Source: Caulobacteraceae bacterium (GTDB taxonomy: Bacteria > Pseudomonadota > Alphaproteobacteria > Caulobacterales > Caulobacteraceae). Taken from it: a stretch of DNA of 41,570 nt. The notes under the pieces were generated by a model that did no database searches, had not been told where the DNA came from, and was given only the letters and a program-made list of their open reading frames with translations. Below are positions 10,328 through 19,078 of the stretch, in pieces. Numbering within the stretch: position 1 is the first letter of the stretch; each line of letters starts with the position of its first letter. Made by a program: the position numbers and the translations under genes. The DNA is taken from positions 1 to 41,570 of the forward strand of contig CANGCO010000014.1 in assembly GCA_947452365.1 (NCBI GenBank). The letters run 5' to 3'.

Positions 10328-10687
10328 CTAGTTGCGTCTATAGGCTTGCCACGCCAAACTTGCCCAGCCGCCTAACAGGCTTAAACCGCCTATTGGGGTA
10401 ATCGCCCCCAGCCAATGGGGCGCGCCAAGGGCCATGGCATAGAGGGTTGACGCAAACACCAGTCCGCCGCCGAGAAATAGGCTGACCACCTGACCCGGCC
10501 GCTTGAGACCGAGGCCTAGAACCGCCAAGCTGGCGACGGCATGGATCAATTGATAATTGGCGCCGGTCCGAACCCAGTCGCGCGCCTGGGGGTCTGTCAG
10601 GCCGTGGGCACCAAAGGCTCCGGCTGCAACCGCGACGAGGCCACTTATTGCGGCCACGACCAGAATGGATTTGTATTGCTGTGACAT
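10328..10687 (-). CDS. DUF423 family small membrane protein
   Basis: This product of about 119 residues has four membrane helices and the DUF423 (YgdD-like) signature GAFGAHGL in the first part and GGLSLLGGWASL near the end. The function of the family is unknown. I start it at the ATG at 10687 (MSQQYKS), which has a GGGG-rich ribosome binding site and gives the usual family length. A longer open frame to 10726 would add an uncharacteristic polar extension. It is on the same strand as the two hydrolases and 33 bases upstream of them, and is divergent from the next gene. Confidence 0.87.
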   Translation of the reverse strand: MSQQYKSILVVAAISGLVAVAAGAFGAHGLTDPQARDWVRTGANYQLIHAVASLAVLGLGLKRPGQVVSLFLGGGLVFASTLYAMALGAPHWLGAITPIGGLSLLGGWASLAWQAYRRN

Positions 10688-10810
10688 ACTTGCCCCATGG
10701 TCACCGTTGCATTGCGGCCAAAGCACCGTAACGTGGTTGGTATAGAAGGGAAACGGCCCCGTCAGAGGGCCGGTCTCGGTTTAGGAAGCTCTAGAAGAGG
10801 AATAACGGTC

Positions 10811-11920
10811 ATGACCCTAACGCGCGGCGATGATTACCCCATCCACCAGACGCCTGAACCGATTGCCTATTCGGGTACGGACCGAAACTTCTATGATCGC
10901 TATTTCTTTAATGGCTATGCCGATCAGGGCGACCGCATGTTCGCCGTGGCCTTTGGTGTCTATCCGCACCTTAATATTGTCGATGCGCATTTCAGCGTTG
11001 TGCGCGATGGGGTTCAGGTCAATCTGCATGCCAGTGCCTGGCTGAATATGGAGCGCATGGCCCTGGTGGCTGGCCCTATTTCCATCCAGGTATTGGAGCC
11101 GTTACAAAGGCTTCGGGTGCTGGTTGATGATCCAAATACTGGCATCAAGGCCGACATCACTTTTGAGGGCCGCTCCTTCCCGATTGAAGAGCCGCGTTTT
11201 ATGCGCCGGATCGGGCCGCGGGCCTTTATGGACTATACGCGCCTGACCCAGAACGGCCACTATTCGGGCTGGATTGAGGTCGATGGCAAGCGCGAGTCTA
11301 TCGACGGCTTTAGCGGCACACGCGACCGGTCCTGGGGTGTTCGCCCCGTCGGTGCGCGCGATCCGCAAGAGGCGGTGCCGCCTGTGCCCATGCAGTTTTT
11401 CTGGCTGTGGTCACCAACCAGTTTTGACGATGGCAGCTTCTTTTTCCATACGAATGATGATGCGCATGGCCGGCCCTGGAATACGCGCGCGGTCTGGGCC
11501 TCGGACCAGTCCAGTGCTGAGGCGCATGTGCATTTCGAATCGGCGATTGCCAAGGTCGAGTGGAAAAAAGGCACGCGCCACGCGACCCGTGCGGTTATCG
11601 ATCTGGTCGATGAAAATGGCGGTGGTGGCACAGTGACTTTTGAGCCCGAGCATACGTTTTTCATGCTCGGCATAGGCTATGGCCACCCCAAATGGGGTCA
11701 CGGCTTTGCCCATGGTGAGCGCGTGGTCGAGCGCGAAGACTTTGTGCTGGCCGATATGAATGTTTGTCTGCCGCACCATCTGCATATCCAGGCCGTGTCC
11801 AAGGTCACCTATGTCGATGCGGTCGGCAAGGTCAGGATCGGGCGCGGGGTTTTGGAACAGCTAGTGCTTGGCCCCCATGCCCCGTCTGGCTTTAAAGACA
11901 TTCTGGATTTTGCGTCATGA
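10811..11920 (+). CDS. Conserved hypothetical protein, likely DUF7064/DUF7065-type
   Basis: This 369-residue soluble protein has no signal peptide or membrane segment and is rich in aromatic residues and beta-strand patterns. Recognisable blocks are FYDRYFFNGY near the N-terminus, SGWIEVDGK and GTRDRSWGVRPVG in the middle, and PVPMQFFWLWSP. These resemble a paired-domain family that I believe is catalogued as DUF7065 plus DUF7064, with a lipocalin-like or tocopherol-cyclase-like fold, commonly found beside APH-type phosphotransferases. The biochemical role is unknown. The ATG at 10811 follows AGGA at a good distance; an in-frame upstream extension to 10697 is unlikely. The stop overlaps the next start (ATGA). 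The 123-base divergent gap upstream contains a 6-bp GC hairpin (10754-10772). Confidence 0.7.
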   Translation: MTLTRGDDYPIHQTPEPIAYSGTDRNFYDRYFFNGYADQGDRMFAVAFGVYPHLNIVDAHFSVVRDGVQVNLHASAWLNMERMALVAGPISIQVLEPLQRLRVLVDDPNTGIKADITFEGRSFPIEEPRFMRRIGPRAFMDYTRLTQNGHYSGWIEVDGKRESIDGFSGTRDRSWGVRPVGARDPQEAVPPVPMQFFWLWSPTSFDDGSFFFHTNDDAHGRPWNTRAVWASDQSSAEAHVHFESAIAKVEWKKGTRHATRAVIDLVDENGGGGTVTFEPEHTFFMLGIGYGHPKWGHGFAHGERVVEREDFVLADMNVCLPHHLHIQAVSKVTYVDAVGKVRIGRGVLEQLVLGPHAPSGFKDILDFAS

Positions 11921-12930
11921 GCCTGTCGGAAAACATCGCCGCCTATTTGGGGCGGTTGTGGGGCGAGGCGGTCGAGGTCGAGAACTTGTCTCGTATCCCT
12001 GGCGGGGCCAGCCGCGAGACCTATCGGTTTGATGCCAAATTGGGCAGCCAGACCAAGGCCCTGATCCTGCGCCGCGACCCGGTCGGCAGCCTGATCGATA
12101 CGGATCGGCGGCTAGAATTTTTGGCCTATCAGTCGTTTTATGATCTGGGCATTCCCGTGCCAGAGCCGGTCGCGCTGGAAATGGCTGAAACTGAGCTTGA
12201 ACGGCCTTTCTTCATTATGGGCCGGATCGATATTGGCAAGGCGGCCAGCCCGTTTACGGTCGAGGCCTATGGCGACCATGCCGCCGCCATTGGCCATCAG
12301 TTCTTTTCCTATCTGGGCCAGATCGCCAAGGCGGACCCAAAGGGCATGCCGATCAGTACGGTGGCCCCAGCGCCTAGCCTTGATACCTGCTGGTCTGTGG
12401 CTTTGGACTATTGGGCCGGGGTGATTGAGGCCGATCTGCTTCACCCCCAACCGATCGTCTATGCTGCCATTCGCAAGCTGCGCCGTAACCCGCCGCCGCC
12501 CGCACAGAAGCTCAGCGTGGTGCATGGTGATTATCGGACCGGCAATTTTCTGCATGATGGACTTGGCAAGATCACGGCCATACTCGATTGGGAAATGGCG
12601 CATCTGGGCGACCCGCTAGAGGACCTTGGTTGGGCGCTGGACCCGCTTTGGGGGCATTATGATCCAACCCAGGTCAGTGGCATGTTGCCGCGCGACGAGG
12701 CCCTGGCCCTTTGGCAGGCGCAGAGCGGCCTTGAGATTGACCAAAGGGCGCTGGACTGGTGGTCCTTGTTCAATGCGGTCAAGGGTCAGGCGATCTGGAC
12801 CTCGGCCGCTAAGGAGTTTCGCACAGGCGGCGGAACCGATCCCGTGCTGGGCTTTTCCGGCTGGTATACAGCCAGACGCCACGACAAGATTATTGCGGAC
12901 CGCCTAGCGAGCCTGGAGGGCTGGAAATGA
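11917..12930 (+). CDS. APH-family phosphotransferase (ACAD10/FadE36-like)
   Basis: This 337-residue protein has the aminoglycoside phosphotransferase/choline kinase fold. The catalytic loop is VVHGDYRTGNFLHD, and the metal-binding segment is ILDWEMAHLGDPLEDLGW, both intact. The extended version of this second motif is typical of the phosphotransferases related to the N-terminal half of ACAD10, thought to phosphorylate hydroxyacyl-CoA, rather than of antibiotic-resistance enzymes. The substrate here is an inference. It sits in the middle of three genes joined by four-base overlaps, so it probably acts in the same pathway or complex as the large unknown protein before it and the small one after it. 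Confidence 0.85.
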   Translation: MSLSENIAAYLGRLWGEAVEVENLSRIPGGASRETYRFDAKLGSQTKALILRRDPVGSLIDTDRRLEFLAYQSFYDLGIPVPEPVALEMAETELERPFFIMGRIDIGKAASPFTVEAYGDHAAAIGHQFFSYLGQIAKADPKGMPISTVAPAPSLDTCWSVALDYWAGVIEADLLHPQPIVYAAIRKLRRNPPPPAQKLSVVHGDYRTGNFLHDGLGKITAILDWEMAHLGDPLEDLGWALDPLWGHYDPTQVSGMLPRDEALALWQAQSGLEIDQRALDWWSLFNAVKGQAIWTSAAKEFRTGGGTDPVLGFSGWYTARRHDKIIADRLASLEGWK

Positions 12931-13340
12931 CTCCGACCACAAACGAGCTTTTAGTCGGCAATTTTATGGCCTTTGCCGTGCCGCCGCCGCCAGAATCCAT
13001 GGGCGAATTCCTCAGTGGCCGTGTCAGTGTGGTGGGCCTGATCTCGCTCCTCGCAGCCCAAGAAGCCGAAACCGGCGTGGCTGTGCGGGTTTGGGAAAAT
13101 GGTGCGATTGCTGAACTGCTGGCCAGGGCCGGGGCAACTGTGCCAGGCGCGGCCGATGCGTCGGACCTGTCGGTTGCCGCGCTTGATGCCCATAATGCGC
13201 AACTGCGCCTCCTCTTGATTTCTGTACACGCGTCAGCCGAGCTTGAGGGCAATCTCGCCTTGGACCGCGAAATCTTGAGCCTCTATCAGGCCATGGCCGA
13301 CCGGCGCATGTTGGTCCTGCCGGCCCTGCCGGGCGCTTGA
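12927..13340 (+). CDS. Small hypothetical protein, possibly DUF6285-like
   Basis: This product of 137 residues is predominantly helical and cytoplasmic, with no signal peptide or membrane segment. I do not recognise it with certainty. The segment LSGRVSVVGLISLLAAQEAE, the later NAQLRLLLISVHASAELEGN and the ending ILSLYQAMADRR weakly recall DUF6285, a small helical protein often found downstream of ACAD10-like phosphotransferases; that link is tentative. The ATG overlaps the phosphotransferase stop (ATGA) and has a GGAGGG ribosome binding site inside that gene, so it is clearly expressed as part of the trio. Confidence 0.6.
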   Translation: MTPTTNELLVGNFMAFAVPPPPESMGEFLSGRVSVVGLISLLAAQEAETGVAVRVWENGAIAELLARAGATVPGAADASDLSVAALDAHNAQLRLLLISVHASAELEGNLALDREILSLYQAMADRRMLVLPALPGA

Positions 13341-13381
13341 GTTTGCAGGACTCGGCAGCGCGGCTCGGCTAAGGCGTCGAC

Positions 13382-14551
13382 ATGTCGCGCTGGCTTCCTC
13401 TTGGTCTGTTCTATTGCCTCGTCTATCTGGGGACCGGCGTTAGTGTGCCCTTCATGCCAGCCTGGTTTGGCAGTCATGGCCTAACGGGCGCACAGATTGG
13501 CTTGATCTTGTCAGCCCCTATGTTGGCGCGCACCATCTCGGGTCCCTTGATAGCGCTATGGGCCGATGGCTTTAAGCTCAGACGTACGCCGATCATGTTT
13601 TTGGCCATGGGCGCGACCTTTGCCTATGCGAGCCTTTCCCTAGTTAATGGGTTCTGGTTCTGGTTTTTGGCCTGGTTTATCGCCTCGTCCTTGTTTTCCA
13701 CCCTGCCGCCGCTCACCGATGTCCTAGCCTTGCGACGCGCGCGCCTAGACGGGTTTGGTTTTGGCTGGCCAAGGGGACTGGGCTCGGTCGCCTTTATCAT
13801 TAGCAATCTGGTTATGGGCTATTTGCTGACCCGCCTTTCCAAAGATCTGGTCTTGATCTGGACGATTGCAGCGGCCCTCGCCACGGGTCTAGCCGCGCTA
13901 GTGCTCTTGCCCGGTGACCGTGTTTCGGAAGAGGGTTCAAGGCTGCAAAGTCGCGATCGCTGGCACGGGCTGGGCGATCTTTTGCAACGGCCCCTGTTTT
14001 TGTGGTCGATCACGGCTTCGGGCCTGATTCAGGCTGCCCATGCCTTCTATTATGGCTTTTCAACCCTGGTCTGGCAGGCTCAAGGCCTGCCTGCAGCGAC
14101 CATTGGTATGCTGTGGGGTTTTGGTGTTGCCGCCGAAGTGGCCTTTATGTGGTTTGCCGAAGGCTGGCGCCGCCGGTTAGGGCCTGAGATCATGTTGGTA
14201 CTCGGCAGTCTGGGCGCAATTGTACGCTGGATTGCCATGGCGTTTTCGCCGCCCGTGCCGATCTTGTTTGGCTTACAGGTCCTGCATGCCTTTAGCTTTG
14301 CCGCCACCTTTATGGCCGTCTTGCCCTTGATTGAGCGCTATAGCCCACCAAGAGCCGCATCGGCGGCCCAGGTGCTGAACTCGGCCCTGTCGGGCGGCTT
14401 GCTGATTGGGTTGGCCATGATCGTGTCGGGTCCGCTTTATGATGGGTTTGGCGCGCGGGGCTATCTGGCCATGGCCCTGATCGCTGGACTGGGTTTTGTC
14501 GCCGCTGTGCAGGTCCTGCGTCAGGGGCGTCTAGCCCCACAGGGCCTCTGA
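13382..14551 (+). CDS. MFS transporter, HcaT-like (MFS_1_like)
   Basis: This 389-residue protein with twelve predicted membrane helices resembles the phenylpropionate-permease-like branch of the major facilitator superfamily. The N-terminus LGLFYCLVYLGTGVSVPFMP and the loop LALWADGFKLRR type segment (ALWADGFKLRRTP) between helices 2 and 3 fit that branch. The substrate is unknown; the family includes transporters for aromatic acids and nucleosides as well as many unassigned members. It lies 41 bases after the small gene on the same strand and may be cotranscribed. Its 3' end overlaps the convergent dipeptide epimerase by 21 bases, which invites but does not prove a dipeptide or muropeptide substrate. 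Confidence 0.82.
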   Translation: MSRWLPLGLFYCLVYLGTGVSVPFMPAWFGSHGLTGAQIGLILSAPMLARTISGPLIALWADGFKLRRTPIMFLAMGATFAYASLSLVNGFWFWFLAWFIASSLFSTLPPLTDVLALRRARLDGFGFGWPRGLGSVAFIISNLVMGYLLTRLSKDLVLIWTIAAALATGLAALVLLPGDRVSEEGSRLQSRDRWHGLGDLLQRPLFLWSITASGLIQAAHAFYYGFSTLVWQAQGLPAATIGMLWGFGVAAEVAFMWFAEGWRRRLGPEIMLVLGSLGAIVRWIAMAFSPPVPILFGLQVLHAFSFAATFMAVLPLIERYSPPRAASAAQVLNSALSGGLLIGLAMIVSGPLYDGFGARGYLAMALIAGLGFVAAVQVLRQGRLAPQGL

Positions 14552-15511
14552 TCCAGGCTCGATCATTGACCCAATATAGGTCAGGCCCGGTTCCCGATCC
14601 TTTGCCAACAAAAGCGGCCCATCAAGATCGACTATGGCCGCGCCCTGGGCAATGATCATAGCCGGGGCCATGGACAGGGAGGTGGCGACCATGCAGCCGG
14701 CCATGATCTCTAGCCCCAGCACCTCGGCCTCGTGCTTGAGCGCCAAGGCCTCGGTCAGACCACCCGCCTTGTCCAGCTTGATATTGATCGCGCCATAGCG
14801 CCGCGCGCATTGGGCAAGCTCTTGGCGTGTATGCAGGCTCTCATCGGCGCAGAGCATGACTGGGCTGTGATAGCCCTCTAGCGCCTCGTCCTCGCCCGCG
14901 CTTAGGGGCTGTTCGATCAACTGGACCTTTAGCCGCGCAAAGTCTGGGGCTAGCCGGACAAGGTCATCAAAACTTAGGGCCTCATTGGCATCGACAACCA
15001 GGCGAGCCTTGGGCGCCGCTAGGCGCACCGCCTCGACCCGGTCCAGATCATCGGGGCCGCCAATCTTAAGCTTGAGCATGGGTCGCTTGGCCGCCGTTCT
15101 GGCGGCACTGGACATGGCTTTCGGCGTGCCCAAGCTAATCGTATAGGCGGTCTTAACCGGCTCAAGCTGCGCATAACCGGCAAGGATATGGGCCCGTATG
15201 CCCGACCGTTTGGCCTCTAGATCCCAAAGCGCGCAGTCTATGGCATTTCGTGCGGCCCCTGCGGGCAGGATGTCCATGAGCTTGGTACGATCCATACCGG
15301 CCGCTACAGCATCGCTGACCTGGTCGATCTGCGCCAGCACACTGTCGATGGTCTCGCCATAGCGGCCATAGGGAACGGACTCGCCGCGCCCGCTAAAACC
15401 GTCTTGGGCCAGCTCGACCACAATGACCTTGGCCTCCGTCTTGGCACCGCGCGCTATGACAAAGCTGCCGGCAATTGGCCAGACCTCTTGCCGCGCCGTG
15501 ATTTGGCGCAT
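14531..15511 (-). CDS. Dipeptide epimerase, probable L-Ala-D/L-Glu epimerase
   Basis: This 326-residue member of the enolase superfamily, muconate-lactonising subgroup, probably converts the peptidoglycan-derived L-Ala-D-Glu into L-Ala-L-Glu so that it can be hydrolysed and reused. The catalytic set is visible: the KLK motif near residues 147-149, metal ligands D174 (VDANEAL), E200 (IEQPL) and D223 (CADES), and the second lysine region IKLDKAGG near 244-251. The DES motif and short length match AE-epimerases, although related dipeptide specificities occur. Its ATG shares a base with the TAA of the preceding TipN-like gene (TAATG), so it is translationally coupled to it. Confidence 0.85.
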   Translation of the reverse strand: MRQITARQEVWPIAGSFVIARGAKTEAKVIVVELAQDGFSGRGESVPYGRYGETIDSVLAQIDQVSDAVAAGMDRTKLMDILPAGAARNAIDCALWDLEAKRSGIRAHILAGYAQLEPVKTAYTISLGTPKAMSSAARTAAKRPMLKLKIGGPDDLDRVEAVRLAAPKARLVVDANEALSFDDLVRLAPDFARLKVQLIEQPLSAGEDEALEGYHSPVMLCADESLHTRQELAQCARRYGAINIKLDKAGGLTEALALKHEAEVLGLEIMAGCMVATSLSMAPAMIIAQGAAIVDLDGPLLLAKDREPGLTYIGSMIEPGSEALWG

Positions 15512-17988
15512 TAGCCCAGTTCGCTCAAGGCCGCGTCCATCAGCAGGAATATCCTGCCCTGTTCATTAGCCAATAGGGTGGCGGTCAAGAAGCCATCGCG
15601 GTCGCGCGAGGCTGCGCCGGCCAAGACCGCCGTTTGGCGCGAGACAAACCGCCGAACCTTATTGGCCAGGCTTGGATTACTGGCTAGGCGGCGTGCCAAT
15701 TGCTGAACTGCAGGCCCTGCCATCCGCTTGACGCGATTGCGCGCGCCCTTGAGGTCTCCGGCATTGATGCTTGCCGCAATTTCGTCGATACGCGGCCTTG
15801 GCAAGACATTTTGGGACTCAAGTTGCATGCCCCGGCCTTCTTGCACCATCAAATCAGCCAATTGGTCATCATCCATGGGCTTGTCATCGATCGAGGTAAG
15901 CAGGTCCTTCCAAGAGACCTGATCATCCTTGGGCGCGGTGGGGTATTGGCTGGTTCGGCCAAACACGGTGCTGAGTTCAGCATCACCCTCGGTCGGGGTC
16001 AGTCGCAAACGCTGGCGGCTGGGGTCCAGTGGCGCTGGCGCGGGTCGTGAGGTCGGTGATGGGCGCTGTAAGGGCGGCCGCCCTGCTGTGGAGGTCGTAG
16101 CTACTGCATCTTTTGCGGCCACCTCAGCTGCGATGGAGGCCTTGGTGACGCTGGCCGCCTGCTCAAGTTGACGCACAGCATCGCCCAAGGCCTGATAATT
16201 GCGGCGCACGCGATCTTGGAACCGCGCATCAACCGCCAAGGTCTCCTCAGCCGCCGCCTTGGCCGCATTGGCCATATGGGCAATGCCGCTGGCTATACCT
16301 TCGGCCAAGCGTTCGGATGCCGCCTCGGCTTGACGCGCGGCCTCGTTGGGCAGGGCGCCGATCCGGTGTTCGAAATCGGCCAGCAGGTCGGCAAACTGAT
16401 TCACGGCATCACGGATCGAGCCAAGATTGCGCGACAATTGCTCTGCCGACCGGGCCCCAGCCTCTTCGGTCAGCCGTACAGACTGCTCAATAAGGTTGCG
16501 CGCGTCCTCAAGCCTTGCAGCAAACATGGCCTCGGCCTGTTGGCTCGCGCCAAAGGCGGCTTCGCTCATCTGGGCCAAATGGCTATTGGCGGCAGCGATC
16601 TGGGCCTGGGCACTATTTTGCGCCTGCTCGGCCGCCATATTCATGGCATCGACCAGATGCTGGGTTTGTTGCAATAACAGGTCCTTGTGTCGGCCCGAGG
16701 CGTCGGTGATTGCACCAAGCGATTCAATTGCGGCGCTGGCTAGGGCAGAGCGATGTGATCTGGCCGCCTCATTAAGTTCTTCTGCCCGCTCCTTGCTGAT
16801 CTGGGACAGGCGTTCAATCTGTTGGCCAGCTTCGCGGGCGGTCTGGTCAACAGCCTCAGCCGCTTCACGGCTTTGAGAAATAAGATCGGACAATTGGCTG
16901 CGCCGGGTGACCAGTGCGGCGTCTAGCTGCTCTTGGTCATTGCGCAGGCCCTGGGCCGCGTCATTGAGTACAGTGACTTGCTTAACCAAGCCGTCCTGAA
17001 CAAAATGCACCTGTTCGTTAAAATTGACCCCCGCATCCTTGAGGCGCTCGACCTCCTTGCCGATATCTTCGCCCGCCGAGCGCGCTGTGGCCGCCGCCTC
17101 ATTGGCAGCGGCGGATAGGTCGCTGGTACGGGCCGCTAGGGCGCTTTCGGCCTCTCGGATCTGGGCGTCAGCCACTTCAGCGGAATCGACAACCAGGCGG
17201 GCCTGACGGCTCACAGCATCATTAATTCGGCCAACCTGATCATCCAGGGTCTTGGTCATGGCGTCGAGGGCCTGACGCTCTTGGGCAAGGCTGCCGCTCA
17301 TCTCATGAGCCGACTTGGTCGAATTGGCGGCAGCCTCAATCAGGCGCTGGGTTTCGCCGGCCAACACGCGCCCAAGCACGCCAATCTCTTCTTGAGCAAG
17401 TTTGGCCGCGGCCGTTGCTGCATCGATTTCTGCACGAATGCCGGTGAGCAAGGCACCCGTATCCCCAATGGCGATTGCTGCGGGCGTAATCATGTGATCG
17501 GCGAGGGTCTGGGTGCGGCGGGTCTCTTCGCCAAAGCGGCGACCCTGAGTCAGGGCATAGGCTGCAAAAAATACAAACCCGATTGGCCCCATGGCGAGGA
17601 GGGTGAAAACACCAATCAGAAAGGGATCAAAATCGAAAGGCCCAACCCGGGACTGAAAGCCGAGCACAAAGGCAATCAGGCTACCAATCCACAAAAAACT
17701 GGCCAGACCAGCAATGGGATAGGCCCAACTTCCCGTTCTTTTGGGCTTTTTGGCTTTTTTGCTGGCTGATCGCGACTTACCCGCCGAGCCGCTAACGAAT
17801 AGCGACCGCTGGGATCCTGTTGGCGCGCTGTCTGGGCTGGTCGGCATGGCTTCGGCCTTGGCCGTTATGGATTTGGTTGATGCTTTTGCAGCGGCCCGCT
17901 TTGGCGCAACCTTGGGCGCGGTCACTGAAGGCTCAGTGGCCGGGGTGTCCGACTCCAAGTTCAGAGGGGAAGACTTCGTGACCTTCAT
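15511..17988 (-). CDS. tipN: TipN-like polarity factor: two-TM coiled-coil protein
   Basis: This protein of about 825 residues has a basic Ala/Lys/Pro-rich cytoplasmic N-terminus (1-85), two membrane helices (about 89-111 and 122-146) separated by a short loop, a very long Ala/Glu/Gln-rich coiled-coil region (about 150-660), a Pro-rich linker, and a conserved C-terminal helical domain beginning LLTSIDDKP and ending RIFLLMDAALSELG. Two N-terminal membrane helices followed by a large coiled coil is the architecture of Caulobacter TipN, the new-pole landmark that helps orient division and ParA-driven chromosome segregation, and the C-terminal block resembles TipN as I remember it. I chose the ATG at 17988; an upstream in-frame extension to 18084 lacks good start signals. 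The function is inferred and would fail if the C-terminal similarity is not confirmed. Confidence 0.62.
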   Translation of the reverse strand: MKVTKSSPLNLESDTPATEPSVTAPKVAPKRAAAKASTKSITAKAEAMPTSPDSAPTGSQRSLFVSGSAGKSRSASKKAKKPKRTGSWAYPIAGLASFLWIGSLIAFVLGFQSRVGPFDFDPFLIGVFTLLAMGPIGFVFFAAYALTQGRRFGEETRRTQTLADHMITPAAIAIGDTGALLTGIRAEIDAATAAAKLAQEEIGVLGRVLAGETQRLIEAAANSTKSAHEMSGSLAQERQALDAMTKTLDDQVGRINDAVSRQARLVVDSAEVADAQIREAESALAARTSDLSAAANEAAATARSAGEDIGKEVERLKDAGVNFNEQVHFVQDGLVKQVTVLNDAAQGLRNDQEQLDAALVTRRSQLSDLISQSREAAEAVDQTAREAGQQIERLSQISKERAEELNEAARSHRSALASAAIESLGAITDASGRHKDLLLQQTQHLVDAMNMAAEQAQNSAQAQIAAANSHLAQMSEAAFGASQQAEAMFAARLEDARNLIEQSVRLTEEAGARSAEQLSRNLGSIRDAVNQFADLLADFEHRIGALPNEAARQAEAASERLAEGIASGIAHMANAAKAAAEETLAVDARFQDRVRRNYQALGDAVRQLEQAASVTKASIAAEVAAKDAVATTSTAGRPPLQRPSPTSRPAPAPLDPSRQRLRLTPTEGDAELSTVFGRTSQYPTAPKDDQVSWKDLLTSIDDKPMDDDQLADLMVQEGRGMQLESQNVLPRPRIDEIAASINAGDLKGARNRVKRMAGPAVQQLARRLASNPSLANKVRRFVSRQTAVLAGAASRDRDGFLTATLLANEQGRIFLLMDAALSELG

Positions 17989-18204
17989 TATCGGCCCAAT
18001 CCTCGGCGACAAACCGATCCGCATCAAACACACGCCATGCGGCGCAAACCATTTGAAAACTAACGGTGATTGGCCCGGACGCAAACAAACTTTTTGCTTT
18101 GAAGGCTAATCAGGGCCTAGATCATGCCCATATTGTGGCAAATCTGGTCAATTTGGCACGGGTACGGACGAGATCGGCGCGATTGGTTTGAAGGGCTGGG
18201 GGAT

Positions 18205-18912
18205 TTAAGCCGCGCTTGCGTCTTTAGCCGGCATGGCTGATCGGCCTGGTCGGGCCATGCCGCGTTCGCCTTGCTGGTTAAGCGATAACCGAGATTCCAG
18301 ATAGGTCCATAGTCTTGCGATCTCGCTTGCGGCAGGCGAGTTTTTTTGGATTTCTGGTGCGGATTGACCTGTGCCAAAAGCGCCCTGATAAACTTGCCGA
18401 GTGCGAATGGCGACGGGAGCAAGGTGAATGCCGAGATCAAACAGCAAATTGATGTTTTCGCTGACCATATTCATTTCCCGGCCCAATCTTTGCGGCGGGG
18501 CTTGATTCAGCACAAGCGCCGACGAAATCGGCATGGCGCGGACCAGGCCGGCAAGTTCCTTTAAGGCTCTGAAATCGATAATCGTCGGCCGCGAAACCAG
18601 CACAATGAGGTCAGACACCCGTGCGGCATCCAAGCTTAGCTCAATCGAAGCGGCTGGCGTATCGACAATCATCACATCAAAGCCAAGCTTACGCGCCTCG
18701 CTTTGGGCGTGAAATAGGGCCCCTGGCTTGAAACTTCGGGTTACAGGACCAGGTGTTGTTCGGCACCGCGACCAGTCAAATGAAGACTTTTGCGGGTCCA
18801 GATCAACCAGAAAGACCTTATAGCCGAGGCTGTGGGCTATTGTGGCCATATGAACGCTTAGGGTGGTTTTACCCGTGCCACCTTTCTGCGATATGAATGA
18901 AATGGTCTTCAT
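18205..18912 (-). CDS. ParA-family ATPase (orphan, no ParB)
   Basis: This 235-residue protein has the deviant Walker A motif KGGTGKTT (K10 and K15), the VDLDPQKSSFDW Walker A' segment and a Walker B-like VMIVDTPAA, so it is a dimerising ParA/MinD-type ATPase. It lacks an N-terminal DNA-binding domain, as in small ParA types. The C-terminal IRTRQVYQGAFGTGQSAPEI is usual for plasmid-like and cargo-positioning ParAs. No parB gene is next to it. It lies 216 bases upstream of the TipN-like gene on the same strand, and a role in positioning a cellular cargo is plausible but inferred. An AT-rich 166-base region lies upstream and has the 7-bp inverted repeat GTCTGTT (18945-18951) / AACAGAC (18988-18994). 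Confidence 0.88.
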   Translation of the reverse strand: MKTISFISQKGGTGKTTLSVHMATIAHSLGYKVFLVDLDPQKSSFDWSRCRTTPGPVTRSFKPGALFHAQSEARKLGFDVMIVDTPAASIELSLDAARVSDLIVLVSRPTIIDFRALKELAGLVRAMPISSALVLNQAPPQRLGREMNMVSENINLLFDLGIHLAPVAIRTRQVYQGAFGTGQSAPEIQKNSPAASEIARLWTYLESRLSLNQQGERGMARPGRSAMPAKDASAA

Positions 18913-19078
18913 GGATAATTGGCCCTGAGTATTGTTTGTATTTTGTCTGTTAAAATCGTCACAAAAACTTATTTGTACGAAACTTTGAACAGACTTTTTC
19001 TTTATTGCAATGACTTTTCAGCTTTGCGGTCGACATAAAATCATCGATCTATGAACTTTTTCCCTTAAACACTCTAGG

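Noticed and set aside
10754-10772. GC hairpin before the gene at 10811 as an attenuator
   Set aside because: Six-base-pair stem with a poor T-tract and no leader peptide; no support for regulation.
11917-12930. Aminoglycoside-resistance kinase
   Set aside because: The APH fold is present, but the extended DWEMAHLGDPLEDLGW motif and the operon context fit the ACAD10-like metabolic group.
17281-17769. Plus-strand open frame inside the TipN-like gene
   Set aside because: It is antisense to the coiled-coil region; its low-complexity composition reflects the Ala-rich gene on the other strand.
18205-18912. ParA as the chromosomal partition ATPase or a plasmid remnant
   Set aside because: There is no parB, no parS-like repeats, no replication gene and no mobile element nearby, so neither role is supported.
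18945-18994. GTCTGTT/AACAGAC inverted repeat upstream of parA as an operator
   Set aside because: Seven-base arms 36 bases apart in AT-rich DNA are easily due to chance; noted only within the parA entry.
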